64,000 nt of DNA from Arthrobacter sp. MYb214 (lineage in GTDB: Bacteria; Actinomycetota; Actinomycetes; Actinomycetales; Micrococcaceae), in contig NZ_PCPZ01000001.1 of the NCBI RefSeq assembly GCF_002979865.1, positions 1,170,059 to 1,234,058 of the forward strand, in the 5' to 3' direction. Shown here piece after piece: positions 57,547 to 64,000 of this stretch; position 1 is the first letter of the stretch, and each line of letters begins with the position of its first letter. The notes under the pieces were generated by a model. It saw only the letters and a program-made list of their open reading frames with translations, made no database searches and was not told the DNA's origin. The position numbers were made by a program, and so were the translations under genes.

Positions 57547-58066
57547 CTAGTGGGCCCACTCATCCCGGAGTACTGAATAGATCAGCTGGTCGTGCCACGC
57601 ACCGGCGCGCCACTGCGCTTGGCGGATGACACCCTCGCGGGTGAACCCCAGCTTCTCCAGGCACTTCTGCTCAGCCGCATTTTCTGCGGCTGTCGTAGCC
57701 TGGATCCGATGACGGGGGTAGTGGGTGAACAAGTAGTCGACGAGCATCTTCTGCCCCTGCGTGCCATGGCCCTGGCCGCGGTACTGGGCAAAGATGCCGA
57801 TGGCGACTTCCCAGCAGGCCGAGGTGTTGGCCCGACCCCACGACGAAACGGTGAACCAATCGACTTTGCCGATTATTTGCCCCCAAGCAGACTGCCAGCG
57901 CGCCATCGGCGTTGCCGATCAACTGGTCCTGGCCGACACGGGCGCGCAGCTTGTTCGTATCCCAGAAGCCGAACCACTGGGCTTCACCGGCACCCTGCAC
58001 GGATTGGAAGTTCGCTTCCAGCAGGTCGATATCCTCCAGCCCGAGCTTTCGAAATGACAAGTGCAC
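57547..58066 (-). pseudogene. GNAT acetyltransferase interrupted by a frameshift
   Basis: The N-terminal part (from ATG at 58066: MHLSFRKLGLEDIDLLEANFQ... to DGALAVCLG) and the C-terminal part (GQIIGKVDWFTVSSWG ... to LRDEWAH at 57547) are in different frames. Removing one base from the five-C run at 57880-57884 joins them into one protein of about 172 residues of normal GNAT length, with the acetyl-CoA loop QYRGQGHGTQGQ and the ENAAEQKCLEKLGF helix. Either a recent mutation in a homopolymer or a sequencing error. Confidence 0.75.
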
Positions 58067-58112
58067 CCTTGTTTTCCTCCCGTGTTCCGGCGATGGCTGG
58101 CATGCTGCTCGC

Positions 58113-59174
58113 TTAGAAAGCTAGGCCGATCAGCAACGGCTCATTGACCAGTTCAATGCCAAAACGCTGCTGCACGCCGGCGCGAACTGCCCGCGCAATG
58201 GCCACAATGTCCTGGGCGGTGGCTTCCCCGCGGTTGGTGATGGCCAGTGTGTGCTTGGTGGACAGGGACGCTCGGCCGCCAGCGAGCGCGAACCCCTCGG
58301 TCCCCTCCAAGCCGTAGCCCTTGCCGAAACCGGCCTGGTCGATGAGCCACGCGGCGGACAGCTTGAGGAAGCCAGCTTGTTCCGCCGGGTAGCTCGGAGC
58401 GTTCTCGGGAAGCTTGCCCATGACGCTGGATTCAACGATGGGGTTGGTGAAGAAGGAACCCGTGGAGTGCGAGTCGGCATCCCTGGCATCAAAGACCATG
58501 CCCTTGGAACGACGCAAGTCCAGAACGGTCTGGCGCACTTCGAGTGCGTCGGCGCGTTCGCCAGCTTCGACTCCGAGCCGGCGGGCCAGCTCTGCATAGC
58601 GGATAGGAGCCGATTCATTTTCACGGGTCAGCAGGAAGGCCACTTCCAGGACCACGTAGCGTGGGGATCCGTTGGTGCTCGTGCGCTTGATGACCGAATC
58701 GCGGTAGGCGAAACCAAGCTCGGAGTTATCCAGCTTGAGTACCTGGTTGCTCTGGCGGTCGTAGGCACGCACCCACGCCAGGGTCTGGGAAATGTCTGCC
58801 CCGTAGGCCCCGACGTTCTGCACCGGAGTGGCACCGGTGCACCCGGGGATGCCCGAGAGCGCTTCCAGTCCGCTCAGGCCCTCAGCCAGGCTGTATTCAA
58901 CGGTCGTGTCCCAGTTCTCGCCGGCGGCAGCGCGCAGCAGCACCTTGCCATTAGGCTGCTCGTCCAGGTGCAGTCCGCGGGTGGCGATCTGCACTGCGAC
59001 GCCCGGGTACCCCTCGTCGGAGATCACCAGGTTGGAACCCCCGCCAATGAGCAGAACGTCGTGCCCTGCGGTGTCTGCTGCCGCAACGGCTTGAGCCAGT
59101 TCAGCTTCGCTGGTAGCGGTCACCAATTGCTGGGCTGGCCCACCAACGTGGGTCGTGGTCAGATTCTTCAGCAT
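58113..59174 (-). CDS. murB: UDP-N-acetylenolpyruvoylglucosamine reductase
   Basis: FAD enzyme that completes UDP-MurNAc synthesis for peptidoglycan. The 353-residue protein has the FAD-binding motif LLIGGGSNLVISDEGYPG (residues about 41-58), the GIPGCTGATPVQNVGAYG loop, YRDSVIK with the substrate-binding Tyr-Arg, the catalytic-type Ser in STGSFFTNPIV, and AAWLIDQAGFKG-like AAWLIDQAGFGKG. It belongs to type I MurB. It is the last gene of a minus-strand run starting with the dehydratase pair. Confidence 0.95.
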   Translation of the reverse strand: MLKNLTTTHVGGPAQQLVTATSEAELAQAVAAADTAGHDVLLIGGGSNLVISDEGYPGVAVQIATRGLHLDEQPNGKVLLRAAAGENWDTTVEYSLAEGLSGLEALSGIPGCTGATPVQNVGAYGADISQTLAWVRAYDRQSNQVLKLDNSELGFAYRDSVIKRTSTNGSPRYVVLEVAFLLTRENESAPIRYAELARRLGVEAGERADALEVRQTVLDLRRSKGMVFDARDADSHSTGSFFTNPIVESSVMGKLPENAPSYPAEQAGFLKLSAAWLIDQAGFGKGYGLEGTEGFALAGGRASLSTKHTLAITNRGEATAQDIVAIARAVRAGVQQRFGIELVNEPLLIGLAF

Positions 59175-59226
59175 TGCTTCAGTTTACTTTCCGTATGGGA
59201 ACGAATAGGTGCGGCCGGCCGGCGTT

Positions 59227-60426
59227 CTACGCTTTGCCTGCGCCGCCGGTACGGTTTCCGGCGGCATTAGAGGACAAGCAGAAGGCCACGACCACCAGGA
59301 TGGAAATGGAACCCAAAGCAGGGAGCAGGCCGATGACTTCAGCCAGCAGTCCCAAAAGCGGCGGGCCACCGAGGAAGGCGCCGTAGCCGATGGTGGACAC
59401 TACCGAGACGCGGGTCGCGGCATGAACAGGATCATCCGATGCCGCGCTCATGGCCAGCGGGAAGGTCAGGGCCACTCCCATGCCCCAGATGGCCAAGGCC
59501 ACGAAGGCCAGCGGCAGGTTGTTGCCAAAGGCGAAGAGCAGTACCCCGACCAGGGCGCTGATGGCGCTGGCCCGGATCATGACGACGCGGCCCAGGCGCA
59601 AGATCAGATCGCCGGACAGCAGCCGGGTCAGGGTCATGGCGGTAACGAAGACGCCGTAGCCGATGGCTCCCACGCCTTCCTTCGTGTGGTATCCATCCAC
59701 CAGTGCCATGGCCACCCAGTCGCCGGCTGCGCCTTCAGCCAGGGCCATGCCCAGAACCAGAACGCCCAAGAGGACGGTCTGCGGTTCGGTCCATGCCTTC
59801 TTCAGCGAGGTCCCGCTGCTGGTGCGCGGGGTCCGGCTGTAGTCTTCTCCGTAGAATCGGGCACTGTAGAGCACGGTGAAGACGATAACCAGGCCCATGA
59901 AGCCGTAGTGGTACTGCAACGGGATCTGCAGTCGGGCACCTAGCGCACCAGCGCCGGCACCGATCACGGTGCCGATGGAGAAGAAACCGTGCAGGGCGGG
60001 CATGATGCTCTTGCCCAAGGCGCGTTCCATGGCCGCGCCTTGGACATTGGAGGCGACATTCCATGATGCGGTCCCCAGGCCCTGGGCGAAGAGGAAGATG
60101 CCGCAGATCAGGGCGCTGCCAAAGATTCCTGCGCCCACGCCTACAAGAATGAGTGAACAGCCGGCTATTGTCGCGGCGATGCGCATGACGCGGGTGGCCC
60201 CAAGGCGCAGAACCAGTTGTCCTGAGACCGAGACGGACAGGAAGGATCCTGCACTCATGCACAGCAGCAGCAGTCCAACGCTGGCGTGGTCCAGCTGCAG
60301 GGCATCACGCACTGCGGGCAAGCGCGAAACCAGGGCCGAGATCAGCAGGCCGCTGGCCAGGTAGGCGGCCATCAGCGCGTTGCGCCACTGGGTTACAGGC
60401 CTCTGCGCTTCACCGGGAAGTTGCAT
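59227..60426 (-). CDS. Major facilitator superfamily transporter
   Basis: A 399-residue protein (ATG at 60426) with twelve predicted membrane helices. It resembles the YbjJ-like MFS group: LISALVSRLPAVRDALQLDHASVGLLLLCMSAGS in the first repeat and RLGRVVMIRASAISALVGVLLFA in the second. Substrate unknown. An in-frame GTG at 60453 would overlap the upstream dehydratase gene. It follows the dehydratase gene by two bases, so it is in the same transcript. Confidence 0.85.
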   Translation of the reverse strand: MQLPGEAQRPVTQWRNALMAAYLASGLLISALVSRLPAVRDALQLDHASVGLLLLCMSAGSFLSVSVSGQLVLRLGATRVMRIAATIAGCSLILVGVGAGIFGSALICGIFLFAQGLGTASWNVASNVQGAAMERALGKSIMPALHGFFSIGTVIGAGAGALGARLQIPLQYHYGFMGLVIVFTVLYSARFYGEDYSRTPRTSSGTSLKKAWTEPQTVLLGVLVLGMALAEGAAGDWVAMALVDGYHTKEGVGAIGYGVFVTAMTLTRLLSGDLILRLGRVVMIRASAISALVGVLLFAFGNNLPLAFVALAIWGMGVALTFPLAMSAASDDPVHAATRVSVVSTIGYGAFLGGPPLLGLLAEVIGLLPALGSISILVVVAFCLSSNAAGNRTGGAGKA

Positions 60427-60428
60427 GC

Positions 60429-60845
60429 CTAGAGCTGCACCACGGCTTGGCACTTGAGCAGTACCTTGCTGTCATGGGCCGAGACTGCCAGATCGATGCG
60501 GGCGGTGCGGGCTTCGGAGTCCAAGGCGCCGACCTTGCCCTCCACCGAAATGGTGGTACCTTCGGGATCTTCGACGACTACCGGCTTGGTGAAGCGGGTC
60601 TGGTAGTCGATGATGGCCCCCGGGTTGCCGACCCACTGGGAGACCAGGTCGATGACCGATCCCATGGTGAACATGCCGTGGGCAATCACCGATGGCAGTT
60701 CCACTTCCTTGGCGAAGCGCTCATTCCAGTGAATCGGGTTGAAGTCGCCCGAGGCACCTGCATAGCGGACGAGGTCCGCGCGGTTGACCTGCACCGTGTG
60801 CGATCCAATGACCTGGCCCTTTTCGAGGCTTTCGAATTCAATCAT
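60429..60845 (-). CDS. MaoC/HadB-like dehydratase subunit
   Basis: A 138-residue hot-dog-fold protein with the hydratase-2 motif YAGASGDFNPIHWN containing the catalytic-type D34 and H39, then VIAHGMFTMGSVIDLVSQW. In mycobacteria HadB is the catalytic subunit of the (3R)-hydroxyacyl-ACP dehydratase, paired with HadA. It starts two bases after the HadA-like gene. A role in fatty-acid metabolism is inferred; substrate length is unknown. Confidence 0.85.
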   Translation of the reverse strand: MIEFESLEKGQVIGSHTVQVNRADLVRYAGASGDFNPIHWNERFAKEVELPSVIAHGMFTMGSVIDLVSQWVGNPGAIIDYQTRFTKPVVVEDPEGTTISVEGKVGALDSEARTARIDLAVSAHDSKVLLKCQAVVQL

Positions 60846-60847
60846 GC

Positions 60848-61294
60848 TTAGTCCTCAGCTCGTACCAGTAGCGATGAAACGGTGGTTGCGATCTTCTCGC
60901 CAGCCACGGTGGTTATTTCCGCGCGGGTGGTGATCATGGCACCGGCACCCATTTCACGGACCTGGTCCACGTAGAGCTCGGCAAGCAGTTCATCGCCGGC
61001 AACGATTGGACGGTGATGGGTGAAGCGCTGGTCGGCGTGCACCACGCGGGAGAAGTCGATGCCACTGGCCGGGTCGGCAATCAGCTGCGCGTCAGCGCGC
61101 TGGGCGATGATGATCGCGAAGGTCGGAGGGGCAACGACATCGCTATAGCCCAGCTCGCGAGCGGCCTGCACATCGTAGTGCGCCTGGTTGGCGGCCTTGG
61201 TGGCCTTGGCGAATTCGCGGATCTTTTCGCGGCCTACCTGGTAGGACTCGCCGGCAGGGTAGATGCGCCCTACCAGGTCGGGGTTGATGCCCAT
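60848..61294 (-). CDS. MaoC N-terminal/HadA-like dehydratase subunit (UPF0336)
   Basis: A 148-residue hot-dog-fold protein with MGINPDLVGRIYPAGESYQVGREKIREFAKATKAANQAHYD, YSDVVAPPTFAIII and HADQRFTHHRPIVAGDELLAELYV, typical of the HadA/UPF0336 family. It lacks the catalytic Asp-His motif, as expected of the substrate-binding subunit. It forms a heterodimer pair with the following gene. Confidence 0.87.
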   Translation of the reverse strand: MGINPDLVGRIYPAGESYQVGREKIREFAKATKAANQAHYDVQAARELGYSDVVAPPTFAIIIAQRADAQLIADPASGIDFSRVVHADQRFTHHRPIVAGDELLAELYVDQVREMGAGAMITTRAEITTVAGEKIATTVSSLLVRAED

Positions 61295-61395
61295 GGATTC
61301 TCCTGAACGTTGTTGGAAGTGGCCAGGCGAGGCTGCCGCCGGATACGGGACCCGGGCGCAGCCAAGCGGTCACACGGTGGAATTCTTGCGGAGCC

Positions 61396-61671
61396 CTAGT
61401 CCTGCCCGTCCGCCGGGCGCTTCTTGGCTCGAGGGGCCGCCAGACCATTGGCAATGCGCCACTGGCGCGCATCCCTGGCGCGGACAACCAGTCCGGCGAT
61501 GTGGCAGAGCATGCCGATGACCATGATGCCGATTGCTGTGTAGACCGTTGGCAGCGATGGAATGTTGGCGCCGATGATGGCCAAGATGATGCCTGCGCCC
61601 ATGATGCCCATGGCAGCGAAGACGAGCTTCTTATAGCGTGGTGAGGCTGATTCCCAAGGAGTGTTGGTCAT
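61396..61671 (-). CDS. Small two-helix membrane protein
   Basis: A 91-residue protein with two hydrophobic segments (about residues 14-37 and 42-64) and a basic C-terminus (APRAKKRPADGQD). TAGACT ends six bases before the ATG, so the mRNA may be leaderless. No motif was recognised; it lies upstream of the dehydratase genes. Confidence 0.7.
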   Translation of the reverse strand: MTNTPWESASPRYKKLVFAAMGIMGAGIILAIIGANIPSLPTVYTAIGIMVIGMLCHIAGLVVRARDARQWRIANGLAAPRAKKRPADGQD

Positions 61672-61758
61672 GGTTCAAGTCTAGTTCAGCTCCGGCTGTG
61701 TCCGCTCATTGTGGCCGGGGCATTTCCCCGTGACTCCCCCGACAACGCTGGGCCTGAT

Positions 61759-62700
61759 TCAGAACAGGGCGGATTGCTCTTCCCTGAAATCTGCGCAGTT
61801 CTCCACGATGGCGACCTCGCGGGTCTTCAACTCGGCGGCATCCAGCAGGCGCACGGTGGTGCCTTCGCCGCTGTCTGCGAGGATGCTTTGCCCCAGCACG
61901 CCGCGGATGCGCAGATTCACGGTGTTCCCGCCCAGCGCGGTATTCCAGGCATGCAGCGCATGGGTATCCCAGGCGTCTACTACCGGGCGGGCGAAGGCCG
62001 GTTGTTCCCACAGCTCGTCGCGCAGCTGCACGCCGTAGGTTTCCAAGCCCCGCTGGGCGCCAAGGAAGGACCGGGCCCGGCTTGCCGCTTCGGAGTTGAT
62101 CTGGTCCAGCTGGGCGTAGTCCAGTTCCCAGCTGGCCAGTCCCTTGATCTTGGACTTCTGCCGGACTTGCTGGCTCAGGCCCACGTGTTCAGTGACAAGG
62201 TCTTCGAGCACTCGAATAGCGGCTCCATCAGCGGCGCGGGCAATATAGCGGGCAATGACCGCTCCCTGCTGCGCCAAGCGAGTCCATTTGCTCTGGGTTG
62301 AGGTGGTACCGACTTTGGTCGCCCCATGGGCGAAGCTTGCGACATACAAGAAGTGCGGCTGCTCCAGGTACTTGCGCATGCCTTCCGGGGCTTCGCCGGT
62401 CTTGTGGAAATGATGCATGAACTTCGAATGATCCAGCCGGTGGCAGCGTTCGCACTGGGTTCCGGTACGCAGCGCTTTGTTCTTCGGGCAAGGCAAGGTG
62501 TTGCGAGAGCCATCGCTGTTCATCGTGATGTAGCCCAGGCAGAATTTCAGTTCGCCGATGCGCAAGCTTAGGGAACGGTTGGCTTCCAGGTATTCGGTGC
62601 TCCATTTTTCCGCTTGCCTAAGCCGGAGCATGGGGGCGCGTTCATGCTCTGAGAAGCTGATGCCGTGGCAGAGCTGCCGGTGGTCGCTGGCGAATTCCAT
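61759..62700 (-). CDS. DUF2797 family protein
   Basis: A 313-residue cytosolic protein of the DUF2797 family. The first third has the family Cys-rich segment (LKFCLGYITMNSDG, then CPKNKALRTGTQCERCHRLD, residues about 52-90), which looks like a zinc site. The middle part has FLYVASFAHGATKVGTTS, recalling a GIY-YIG-like core, followed by RWTRLAQQGA-type residues. Biological role unknown. Confidence 0.8.
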   Translation of the reverse strand: MEFASDHRQLCHGISFSEHERAPMLRLRQAEKWSTEYLEANRSLSLRIGELKFCLGYITMNSDGSRNTLPCPKNKALRTGTQCERCHRLDHSKFMHHFHKTGEAPEGMRKYLEQPHFLYVASFAHGATKVGTTSTQSKWTRLAQQGAVIARYIARAADGAAIRVLEDLVTEHVGLSQQVRQKSKIKGLASWELDYAQLDQINSEAASRARSFLGAQRGLETYGVQLRDELWEQPAFARPVVDAWDTHALHAWNTALGGNTVNLRIRGVLGQSILADSGEGTTVRLLDAAELKTREVAIVENCADFREEQSALF

Positions 62701-62941
62701 CGATGCCTTCCTCGAAGTTACCTCTTCAACGATAGTTCACCGGACATGGCTAGCTCCTGCAAGGCAGGTTGGCCGGCGCCTGCAGCCCGAAAGTTTGCTG
62801 GACGAATTCCCGATTCGTTCTGGCTTAATTCCTAGGAGAAGCCCTTAGGCTGGAACTGCACCGGAACCGTACCGCGGGCCGGGCCATAATCTGCTGAGGT
62901 GATCCAGGATTTCTGTCCCATTTGATGACAAGACTCGTGCA

Positions 62942-63718
62942 GTGGCCATCGCAGCTGCCGAGACCGCCCCTTCGCCGGCCGAGCTGCAGCGATTGACGCA
63001 GGCTTTCCGCCATGATTTCCAGCGTTTCATGATGGAGTACCAGTTTGCGGTGGACGAGGTGCTGACCAAGGTCTCGATCTTGCGTGAAGAGTTCTTGTAT
63101 TTGCACAATTACAATCCAATTGAGCACGTCACTTCCCGGGTGAAAACTCCGGAGAGCATCATGCGCAAGGTCTCCCGCCGGAACATCTCCCCGTCCCTGC
63201 CTGCCATTCGCGAGAACATCAGCGACATTGCCGGCGTGCGCATTACCTGCAGTTTCGTCAAGGACATCTACAAGGTTCTGAACACGCTAACCTCGCAGAA
63301 TGACCTGAAGGTCCTCCAAATCAAGGACTACATCAAGAACCCGAAGCCCAACGGCTATAAAAGTGTCCATGCGATCGTGCAGATCCCGGTCTACTTATCC
63401 GATGGCCCGGTCGATGTCGTGGTGGAGCTGCAGATCCGTACCATTGCCCAGGATTTCTGGGCAAGCCTGGAACATAAGATCTTCTACAAGTACGAGGGCG
63501 AAGTTCCAGAACATCTAGTGCAAGAGCTTGCCGACGCGGCGGCCATGGCGACGAAACTCGACATGCAGATGCAGCGCTTGCATACCGAAGTCCACGGCCA
63601 TGATGCCAATCAGGCACCGAGCCAAGAGGCGGATTTCGATACGACAGCGATCCAGGGGCTGCTGTCGCTGGCTCAGCAAGCCAAGGACGGGAACCAGGAG
63701 AAGGACTTGGATCACTAG
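62942..63718 (+). CDS. Small (p)ppGpp synthetase (RelQ/RelP-like)
   Basis: A 258-residue stand-alone RelA/SpoT synthetase domain without HD hydrolase or regulatory domains. Motifs: DIAGVRITCSFVKDIYKVL, the substrate loop NPKPNGYKSVHAIVQIPV (about residues 130-148) and the catalytic-type E in VELQIRTIAQDFWASLEHKIFYKY. It would make (p)ppGpp from ATP and GDP/GTP. GTG at 62942 is used; the frame is open to 62903, where ATT preceded by GAGG is another possible start. Confidence 0.88.
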   Translation: MAIAAAETAPSPAELQRLTQAFRHDFQRFMMEYQFAVDEVLTKVSILREEFLYLHNYNPIEHVTSRVKTPESIMRKVSRRNISPSLPAIRENISDIAGVRITCSFVKDIYKVLNTLTSQNDLKVLQIKDYIKNPKPNGYKSVHAIVQIPVYLSDGPVDVVVELQIRTIAQDFWASLEHKIFYKYEGEVPEHLVQELADAAAMATKLDMQMQRLHTEVHGHDANQAPSQEADFDTTAIQGLLSLAQQAKDGNQEKDLDH

Positions 63719-63766
63719 CCGTTCATGCCCTCGAAGGACAATGCTGCTTCGGGGCCGGAAACCAAA

Positions 63767-63796
63767 AAAGATCCTCGGCCGAGGCCGAGGATCTTT
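63767..63796. terminator. Bidirectional intrinsic terminator
   Basis: A perfect 14-bp stem (63767-63780 with 63783-63796). On the minus strand it is followed by TTTGGTTTCC, and the arm itself begins with a run of A/T. It serves the synthetase gene (plus) and tRNA-Met (minus). Confidence 0.8.
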
Positions 63797-63800
63797 GATT

Positions 63801-63877
63801 TGGTAGCGGCGCCGGGACTCGATCCCGGGACCTCACGATTATGAGTCGTGCGCTCTAACCAGCTGAGCTACGCCGCC
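63801..63877 (-). tRNA. tRNA-Met (anticodon CAT, elongator-like)
   Basis: Cloverleaf with acceptor GGCGGCG/CGCCGCT, D-loop AGCTCAGCTGGTTAGAGC, anticodon loop CTCATAA, T-loop GATCGAGTC. The 3' CCA is encoded (63801-63803). The sequence resembles elongator tRNA-Met of other actinobacteria; a tRNA-Ile2 with a modified CAT anticodon is less likely. Confidence 0.95.
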
Positions 63878-63880
63878 ACA

Positions 63881-63921
63881 AGTGAGAAGCAATCCAGTAG
63901 AAGCCAAGAATGCTTCTCACT
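63881..63921 (-). repeat. Inverted repeat between tRNA-Met and tRNA-Thr
   Basis: Two 10-bp arms (63881-63890 and 63912-63921) enclose 21 bases in the spacer between the tRNA genes. It may form a processing hairpin in a tRNA-Thr/tRNA-Met precursor. Confidence 0.5.
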
Positions 63922-63924
63922 CAG

Positions 63925-63996
63925 AGCCCCCTGCCGGAATCGATCCGGCGACCTCGTTCTTACCAAGAACGCGCTCTACCACTGAGCTAAGGGGGC
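63925..63996 (-). tRNA. tRNA-Thr (anticodon GGT)
   Basis: A 72-base cloverleaf with acceptor GCCCCCT/AGGGGGC, anticodon loop CTTGGTA and T-loop GATCGATTC, discriminator T. CCA is not encoded. It lies 47 bases upstream of tRNA-Met on the same strand. Confidence 0.96.
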
Positions 63997-64000
63997 AACG

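Overview
The window is a contiguous, roughly 60 % G+C chromosomal segment of a high-GC Gram-positive bacterium, most likely a member of the Micrococcaceae (Arthrobacter/Glutamicibacter type). Evidence for this: a mycothiol synthase gene (mshD) next to an atypical GlnR-type regulator, PspC-containing two-component genes, actinobacterial NusG with a long acidic N-terminus, a short-lid adenylate kinase, and a spc ribosomal operon without rpsN. No insertion sequence, prophage, CRISPR array or rRNA gene was recognised.

Region 1 (1-25260, almost all minus strand) is the ribosomal superlocus. Read in the direction of transcription it contains rpsL-rpsG-fusA-tuf, a very large membrane protein gene, the S10 operon (rpsJ-rplC-rplD-rplW-rplB-rpsS-rplV-rpsC-rplP-rpmC-rpsQ), a four-gene non-ribosomal cassette (RidA-like, AraC-type regulator, VOC protein, EEP-family membrane protein), the spc operon (rplN-rplX-rplE-rpsH-rplF-rplR-rpsE-rpmD-rplO), then secY-adk and map. 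Strong hairpins after rplO and after adk suggest that secY-adk and map are separately terminated units.

Region 2 (25190-39404, mainly minus) carries tRNA-Trp, secE-nusG, rplK-rplA, rplJ-rplL and rpoB-rpoC, interrupted by a YbaK-type deacylase and a membrane acyltransferase. Between rplA and rplJ lies an unannotated, strongly structured element that I interpret as a small RNA: three directly abutting hairpins that all display a CCCC(C)A loop, with G-U pairs showing that the minus strand is the functional one. This is the best candidate here for something undescribed.

Region 3 (39673-50731) has an aspartate aminotransferase-family gene, a PspC-type envelope-stress two-component module with a tandem operator-like repeat, pfkA, ygfZ with a nitrobindin-like gene, a 39-codon membrane-peptide ORF, a polytopic membrane protein, and glnR-mshD.

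Region 4 (50816-64000) has ppk with a Nudix/phosphohistidine-phosphatase gene, thyA-folA and a small membrane protein, an E. coli-type asd, a frameshifted GNAT acetyltransferase, murB, an MFS transporter, a HadA/HadB-like dehydratase pair, a DUF2797 protein, a stand-alone (p)ppGpp synthetase, and tRNA-Met and tRNA-Thr at the right edge. Overall the segment is core information processing plus central housekeeping (folate/dTMP, cell wall, polyphosphate and stringent response), with intergenic regulation that is unusually readable from hairpins.
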